DNA of 64,000 nucleotides from Anaerococcus porci (GTDB lineage Bacteria; Bacillota; Clostridia; Tissierellales; Peptoniphilaceae). The number at the start of each line of letters is the position of its first letter. Position 1 is the stretch's first letter. The notes under the pieces were generated by a model. It made no database searches and had not been told where the DNA came from. It saw only the letters and a program-made list of their open reading frames with translations. Location of the stretch: positions 62,001 through 126,000 of the forward strand of contig NZ_VULQ01000003.1 of NCBI RefSeq assembly GCF_009696575.1, read 5' to 3'. Shown piece after piece: positions 35,901-44,900 of the stretch. The position numbers and the translations under genes are program-made.

Positions 35901-38900
35901 GATCTCCTATGAGTACTGGTTTTTTCTGTTTATCAAGCATATAACCATCTAGAGTTGATGTTTCCATTAACCAATAGAAGCCATTAGGTAGGTCTGTAAA
36001 TTCTGCCTTACCTTCAGAGTTTGTTGTTTGTACAAATGAAGTACCATCTATGGATGTTAGGGTGAATTTTACTCCTTGAAGTTTTTTACCTTCTTCATTG
36101 GTTTTGTTTATACTAAACCTACCCTTTCCTGGTTTGTAGTTTACTATCTTAGTTAGACGAGTTTTATTTTCATCAGTTATTTTCTGATAACCATGTTGGG
36201 TTAATATTTCTATATCATCGTCTATTACTCTAAATTCTTTTACTGAACCTTGTGGTTTCATATAGCCATCTGGAACTTTTGTTTCCATTATCCTATAATA
36301 ACCATCTTTTAGATTTTCAAGCTTAAATTTACCATCTATATTGGATTTTAACTTATAATCATCAAGTCTATTGTAGCTTGTTTCATATACTTTTTCTCCA
36401 TTCTTTATGATATATCTTTTGCCTGTTTCTTTTTCTGTCATTATCAAGTCTAGATTTCTTGTAACTGGATAATAATCCTTAGCTGAATCATCTTGTCTTT
36501 CCAAGACAAATTCTACATTTGCTAATGGCTTATCTGTTTGTTTATCAACTTTAGTAAACTCTATGCCTATTTTTTTGTTTACAATCTTTAATGGTCCATT
36601 TACCTCTACACCTCTTAAAGGAGTAAGAGGTGGGAGTGTTGAAATAACGTCCCCTGTTTCATCGATTGGTCTATTTTGCTTATCAACTAAGATTGAGCCG
36701 TCTTCATTTAGCACTGCCACAAGCATTGCTGTAAAGGAGCCATTTTCTCTTGTAAATTTTATCTTATATTTTTTCAAAGTTTTTTGATATCCATCTGGTG
36801 CCATAAGTTCTTCTAGGATATATGTTCCTTCGGATATATCATCTACTTCAAACTTATAAATATTAAGATTTGGATCTCCAGCCAAGTTTACTTCTTTTGT
36901 ATAAGTTTTAGCATTTTTATTTGTATTATCATCAGCGGGCGATAATTTTAATTTTAAATATCCCGTTTTAATATTATCATAATTATTTGGTCTTGGTCTA
37001 CCATTTAGTGATATTTTTGAAAAAACAAAATAATCTTTTTCAAAGTTTCTTATCCAAAAATCACTGTCCTTATCTTTTCTGAGGCTAGGTTTTCCTATTC
37101 TAGGGATATTTGCCAAAATATAATCAAAATCAGCGAAATTTCCTACTATTTCATACTGTCCATTATCATTTAACTTAAGCTCATAGAAGGTTTTTTGTAA
37201 GTGGTTATTTCCATCTTCCTTAATTTGGATAACAATATATCTATCCATTTTTTTGTATCCAGTTGGTGGACTTGTTTCTGCTAGGGTGTAGACACCCTTT
37301 GATAGGTCTGTTATTTCAAAAGCACCATCCGATGACACTACTTCATATGGGGCAGCTATTGCCTGACCAGATTTGGCCTTATCTAGGTCATCTGGGTCAT
37401 TGGAGTTTTTATAAAGGGTAAACTTTGTTTCTGATTTGATTGGGTTTTCCGCTTTATCACTAACCTTTTTCCATTTAAGATCTGTTGTATTCTTATGGTT
37501 TATAAGTTTATTTCCATAAGGGCTAAGACTTAAGTTGTCAGATTTATCGAAGTTATTTTGTTTGTATTTTTCATCATAGGCTTGATCATATTTTTCATAA
37601 TATGATTTCTCTCTTGTCTTATCATATATAACTTCAAGACCATTTTTGCCTTTTTTAACTTCTATTATCCACCTATATTGGCTACTATTGCTTGAATAAC
37701 CTTCTGGAATTATTATCTCTTCTAATTCATAGATACCTTCTGTTAGGTCGTAGAAGTTTACAGAACCATCAGTTTGGGAACGAGCTTTCCTATAGTAGGC
37801 TGTGGTTGCTCCACTTGTAGAATCAACCCCTGTTCCTTCTTGGTATTTTCCATTATAGACTCCCTTAAACTTTCCATTTTCATCATATAGGTAGCCTATT
37901 GTTTTATCTTCTGAAGCTAAATCCCCATCATGGATTTTATCTCTTACTTTCTTTAGGCTAAAGACTGCATCCTTAAGTGGTGTGTCATCTTCTTTCAGCT
38001 TAGTGAAGTTAAACTTGGTTTTCTCATAGTTTATGATTTGGTAATCTGACTCATCTTTTTTGTCAGTGACCTCTCTTATGGAAAGGTCATTTTTATTTTC
38101 TGAGACTATCTCAAGTTCACCTGTACTTTTATCTTTAACTTTTATAGTAAAAAACCATGGGTTAGGTTTTTGGAACCTGTCTAGGATTCTAGTTTCTTCT
38201 AGTTTGTAGCGTCCTGGTCCAAGATTATCGAAGTTAAATCTTGAGTTATCGTAGGAGTAGATAGTTTTTTCATATCCCCCTTCGATTTTTTCACCTTTTT
38301 TATCAACCTCACTTAGTTTAAAGTCTGCTGCCCTAACTTCTTCTCCCTTGTTATCCAATTTTTGGAATTTAAGGTCAATATAGGACTTGGCATTTGTTAT
38401 TGCAGACAAGTTACCATTTTGATCGGTCTTATAAGGGTATGAATCTGCCTTAACTACTTGTTTCCACTTACCTTGTTCATTTTCTGTGAAAGTTATAGTA
38501 ATATAACCATCATTTTTCTTATAGCCTTCTGCAGGGGCTATCTCTTCTAGGATATAGGTTCCTTCTGGGATATCATTAAATTCAACTCCTAGAATCTTAT
38601 CAGATATTGCCTCTTCTTTATAGATTGGGTCACCTTTCTTGTGTATTACAGCCTCATTTTCTATAATATCTTCTTCATAGGTGTCCTCTACTGGCTTATT
38701 ACCGAAAAAGCTTGTTTGGACTGTGCCATCCTTATTTGTTTTTACCTTAATTAGTCTAAATTTTGCACCAGAGATGGCATTATAGTTAAGATCTACTTTT
38801 TTAAAGTTTAGTTTGGTTTTATTCTTGTAGTTAGTTACTTGAACATCATGGATTTTCTTATATGGGGCATCTGGTCTTGCAGGGTATGATCTTCCATCAT

Positions 38901-41900
38901 CTGCTACTATCTTGGCATATTTGTTAAATACTGGATCATCTACTCCCAGCCCCTTAATGGTTGTTCCTATGAGTTTTTGCTTTTCTTCATCACTGATAGC
39001 CTTATTGAAATCATCAGATTCAGAGAATGTATGGCTAAAACCAAAGTCTATGTTCATGTAGTCGGCATCTCTTGGGCTTTTGTCTTTGTTAACATAAACC
39101 TTAAAGTACCACTTCATAGGATTGCCATCTTTATCTTTTGGAATTTTGTAAGAAGCATCTGGAGTTTTTATTTCTTCTAGTTCGTAGATTCCTGGAGTTA
39201 GCTCTCTAAAGTAGTTATCTCCCGGCTCACCTGTTGCTTCTGATACAGCGTCAAATTCTTCATTATAGTATTTTGGATATGTGTAATTACCTGTTGGCTT
39301 TCCATCTATATACTCAGGTGCCTTTTCTCCATTTATTATCTTACGTGCCTTAAATTGTGAGCCTGTTAGAGTTCCCTTGTTTGAATTTACCTTAGAAACT
39401 CTTAGAGGAATCCTAAATCCACTCTCATCATTATTAAAGATTTCTGTAAGATTACCATTTGCTATTTCTATAGTTACTTGATTTGTATTAGGATCGACTT
39501 TCTTAAAGTCAACTGGATAAACTGATACAGTTTCAGTTGCCCATTCATTTGCATTTTTTTCATCTCTAGTATAGACAACTCGATATTGCCTACTAGGGTC
39601 AAGATTAGCAAAATCAAGGCTTCCTTGATATGGGGCATCTTTAACATCTGCCACATCTGTCCAAGAAAGACCATCACCTACTTGAAGTTTAATACTTCCT
39701 GCTTTACCACTTGGTTGTGTCTTATCTTCTTCTCCATTTATTTGATTTGAGTAGGTAAAGTCTACTTTAAGATTTATATCTCCTTGTGGAGTAGGAGGAT
39801 TTACTTTCTCATTTCTTCTTATGATAAGATTATTTGTATCAAGATTTTCAAAATCGCTTGAATTCTTTTTGTCTGGTATCCATTTGAGAATATCATGAAT
39901 CAAGTAATCTTGGTTAACTGAAGCATCATCATCTAATCTTAGCTTATAATTTATTACATACTCTTCACCTTCATTTGCTGTATTATTAGGGCTTGGTATA
40001 TCAAATCTATAGATTCCATCTGCTGTGTTGGCTGATACCTTGCTTAATGGTTCTTCTTGTCCATTAGATTCTTTGTTAAAGCTATTAGATATCAAACTAA
40101 CATGAGGATCTGGTCTAATTTGTAATTGTCCATTTTTAAGAAGTGATTCATCTATGCTTGTGCTAGGACCTTTTTTTACAAAGTTGTCTTCTACTAACAA
40201 GCTATCAAAGAAGTCTTTTTGTACATATGGGGCAATATTTTTTACCCATTGATTACCTATCCAATAGTTAGTTGCCTTGAAGTCAAAATGATCTATACCA
40301 CTTATAGCCTTATCTGCCATATAATCCCTATATCCAGTATATGCTCCTGTATTGTCAGGATTTGTTAGGGTATCAACATGGCTTACCCAGCTTTCATAGC
40401 CTTTAAATGCTGATGTTATCTCAGATTGCCTATACTTATTGTATCCACCTTCCGAGAATCTATTAGAAATATTTCCATTATGGCTTGGAAGATTTATTAC
40501 AAATTTTTCATCATAGCTAGCATCATTTGACATAATACTATTAACCCAAGAATTAAAGTCTTTTTTCCTAGTTACCATTAGCATATATGATGAATCATCG
40601 GTTATTGTATTTCTTTGGCTTACCCCAAAGGCTGTTAGGTAATCTCTTATCTTGGTATCTTCTGTTACAATATTGTTCGCTCTTATTAGCTTCATCGGAT
40701 AATCTTCTTTTCCTAGATAATCATAGTCTGCAAGATTTACCTTATCAAGAAGCATCTTGTTTTGATTAGAGACACCTGAATATTGGATAAAAGATATATC
40801 TACTTGTGAGCCATACTTTTGTGCTGTATCTCTTAAGTCTGTTATAAACTTATTTATATTACCATCCAAACTTGTAGGACTAGATATAAAACCTGAATTT
40901 GAAGGGTCCTTGTCCCTATCAACCAACATTACTACATGGATTTTCTTTGGCCTTGTTTTATCTTCTATAGTTGTTCTAATCTTAGGTATTATAGTAAGTT
41001 TAATATCTCTTGTTCCCTCATCAGTATTTACAGCACTAGCATCTACATCGATATTTGCATTTTTTGTATCTACAGAATAAAATTTAGAGTCTAAATTAGC
41101 TGAACTTACTGCACTTAGGCTTTCGATATTTGAAAGATCTAGACCTGTATTTTCTAGTCTAGGACTATTTAATACCATTCTTGAAAGTTCAGGTGTTAGA
41201 TTTATTTTTTGTCTTGATTTTAGAACTGTACCATCATCTCTTACTAGGATATACCAAGGGTTAGGATCTCTTTCATAACCAGCTGGTCCTCTATACTCTT
41301 CTAGAACATATTTTCCAGGTTTTAATTGGTCGAAAATTATTATACCTTGATTTTTTGGAAGCTCTTTAGGATCTTTTCCTATTTGCTCGTTTGGATTGTC
41401 TGGATTTGGCTTTGTTATAGCTTCTCCCGGACTTACCTTTTGTATATATTCTTCAGCAAAACCTTGGGCGTTTTTCTTTATCTCGAAATCATCAGTTGCA
41501 GTGTAGAGTCTGAAGTATGCTCTTCTCAAACCAACCTTGCCCTTGTATGGAGCAATTGCATCTCCTGTTTTCTTTATATACAATTCTCCGAGTTTAGCTT
41601 CTTTTTTATAATCTATAACTCCTTCAAAGATTGCATGTTCACCATATTTGGTATTGTTGTTAGGATCTCTTACTATAACTTTCATTTGACCTTCATCGGC
41701 TATGGCTTCTGCTTCAACCTTTAGTAGGATATCATTAGCTTTTTTATAACCTTTAGGAGGATTATTTTCCCTAAGTACGTAGTAGCCACCGAATTCTAGG
41801 TCATGAATTTCAAATTGATAGTCATATTTTTCTTCTTTAAATACCCTATCTTCTGAATTTGTCTTAAAGATATTTTGTATTATAGGCTTTTCATTTATTT

Positions 41901-44900
41901 TATCACCTATGATTGTTCCATAATAATCAGACTTGTATAGGTCAAAGCTTACAGGCTGACCAATTTCATCTACAAGTTTTTCATTTGCCAAGATAGGATT
42001 ATAAACACCATCACTTGATGCCAAATACTTAGCAAAGTTTATATCAATTTTTCTGATATCATTTCCTATTTGATAAGCCTTTGTACTTCCACTATTCTCA
42101 TCGGACTTTATAATATCATCTAAGCTTACTTCTTCTAGTTCTTCTACATCCTTATCAAGGTCTTTTTCTGTTGGGATTTTGTAGAGTTTGCTTTCAAGAT
42201 TTCCTTTACTATTTTCTTTTACTACAAGTTTCCAACCGAAGAAATCTACTTTTGAATATCCCTTTGGTGCTTGAAGTTCCTCTAGTAGGTATTCGCCTTC
42301 TGAAAGATTGTCAAATACGAAATATCCACCATTTTTAGCTTGTTGACCATCTATCAAAGCAGCTGGTGGGTTAGTTTTTTCTGTATTATCAGAATAAACT
42401 TCCTTGAGGTAGAACTCATTATCTATTGTTCTTAGAGAATAGAGCCTAAATTTAGCATTGGATAGGCCTAGATGTTCATGACTTGGGTCAGCTAGGACAT
42501 CCTCTCTAACTTTCCTAAATTTTATACTTGTTTTCTTAGTTTCATTTATTATTTCGTTTTGATTTGTCTTGACATTGTATATGTTTTTGTCTACAAAGCT
42601 TACTTCTACCTTTTTCTTACCTGCTGAATCTGTTGTCTCTTTAGCTTCTAAGATTAGCTTAGGGGCTTTTTCATAGCCTTTTGGAACGGATGTTTCTTCT
42701 AATATATAGAAGCCCTTTGGCATTTGCTCGAATTTGAAATCACCATAAGAACCTGTTGATTTTTGTTGGTAGAGTAGACTTCCATCAGTTTTAGTATCAA
42801 AGTCTGTTTGGTTTGCCTGTGCCTCGCTTAGATTTGTAGCTTTAAGTTTTGTAAGAGTAAATTCTGCTCCATCAAGCTTGGTATGCTTGTTTTTCTTGGT
42901 GAATTCTACCTTACCGAGGTTATCTTGGATATTGGTTACCTTTATTTTAAGCTTATCATTGTCAAGTTCTACAAGCTTTCTACCATCGGCAGATGTTGGT
43001 ACCTCGCTTAGCTTTACTTCTGTCTTATAGCCATCATTTACATGAATACTAGGTAGGTTTTTGTAAAGGTATGGTCCATCGTCTGGGTTAATTTCTTTTC
43101 TTTCTACTACTATCCTAAAAGGCTTAATGGCTTCATAACCTTCTGGTGCAAGCTCTGATACCCTGTAGGCGCCTGGTTTTAGGTAAATTTTACCAGAGTC
43201 TTGATCATTTGTTTTGTATTTTTCTACCTCACCTGTATATATATTGGTAAAGATGAAAGTTGCTCCAGAAAGTCTGGTCTTGCCGTCTTCTTTGAACTTA
43301 TCAATTTCTATTGGTTCTACTACATGAGCTGATATTAGCTCTTGGTATTTACCAGGATCAGTATGGGAATAAAATATTAGTTTAACTGATTTTGCCTTAT
43401 CCTCTGACCAGTCACTATTGTTACCATATGATGCCTCAACTAGCTTTATAATATCATCAGCATATTCGATTTGAAGATCACTAACTGGAGGATAGTTTCC
43501 TATCCTTGTTTCATTGTCCTTTAGCATCCTAAATCTATTACCATGCTCATCATATGTCATACGGCTTTGATCAGAGCCTTCAAATTGCTTTTCTTTTTTC
43601 GAAGTTCCAGATATATTTGGACCACCTAGGGTGTAATCGACCTTCCAAGAATCCGAATTGTAAGTTGATGAATTAGAGAAGTAATCTCTTCTTATATCAA
43701 CCCCATCTGTATAGTGATGGATTACCCTTTGAAGCATAGAGCTTTCCACTTGCCTATGCATGATTTCACCTGTTTTTGATGTGTAGTTTTTCTTAACTTG
43801 TTCACTATAGAAGAAGATTCTTTTCATTAAGTCTTCCATAGCTTGACCTTGGCTTTTAGAACCGTCCCTATTATATTGTCCATATTCTTGTAATTTCGGA
43901 ACAAGTCTGTAACCAGATGTATTGGAATTACCTTTGACATTTTCATTAAGTCTTGATATTAGGAAGTCTCCTGATGGATTTTCATTTTTATCAAGGAAGA
44001 TCCCCTTCTTGCCCTTGATGGTTGGATCATCTGTACCACTATTAAAACATAGACCCATGTCAAAGTTTCTATTAATCCTCATTATAGTATAAGGATATTC
44101 CATATAGGCTATAAAGCCATTCATAAGCTCATCTTGGCTTATCTTTTCAGTATATAGGTCTATATATCCGCCTCTGTCAAGAACTGATGAAGGATCAAAG
44201 ATGTCATTTTTCTTTTCTTTGATAGTTGTCCTCATGTTGTAGGTATCATTTCTTGAGCCTGTTTGGTTTTCGTAAGTATAGGAAACAATAGTACCTGGGT
44301 AATATCTTCCATTATCAAGAAGAACATCCCTTACCCTAGTAGTTCTTCTATATCCTCCATCTACAAGTGGTACGAAGTATACTTTTGTCTTGCTTAAATC
44401 TTGTTTATCTCCTATTCCATTTAAGAGAAAATCAGGTGTTTCAAGGCCTAAATCTTCATCTTCTCCTAGTCTAATAAGGTCTTGAGCACTCCAGTCAACT
44501 CTATTGTCAGTAACTCTATTTGCTACTATGGTTCTTGTTGAGTCATAGAAGAAATTTTCATTGGTGAATTTATCTTGATAAGCATTGTTTGCAACTATGT
44601 TTGTTTCTATAAGGTTAAATGGTACATTAGCATATGTTTGGGCTTGTTCAAGTCCCTCTATCCACTTAAAGATTGTTGGGATTTTCCTAAACTCTTCAAG
44701 TTTTTTATCAACCATAGCCTTAATATAGTTGGTGTCTGGGTTTAGCCTAAGTCCCATAGAATAGGCTTGGTGGATTTGATTAGAATCTATAGGAGCTATA
44801 ACTCTTATGTATAGTTTATCTCCTAACTCAGACTTATTTATGGAAGTATTATCCATAAGAAGTTCTGCTTCTTTATCTGATGTTGTATAGCCACTATTGT

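Noticed and set aside
40900-41000. Functional MIDAS metal site in the adhesin vWA-like domain
   Set aside because: The DxSxS motif is replaced by DRDKD, so metal-dependent binding cannot be claimed.
41326-41724. 132-codon plus-strand frame inside the adhesin gene
   Set aside because: It is antisense to conserved Cna-B coding sequence and rich in Phe/Cys/Tyr, with no start signal.
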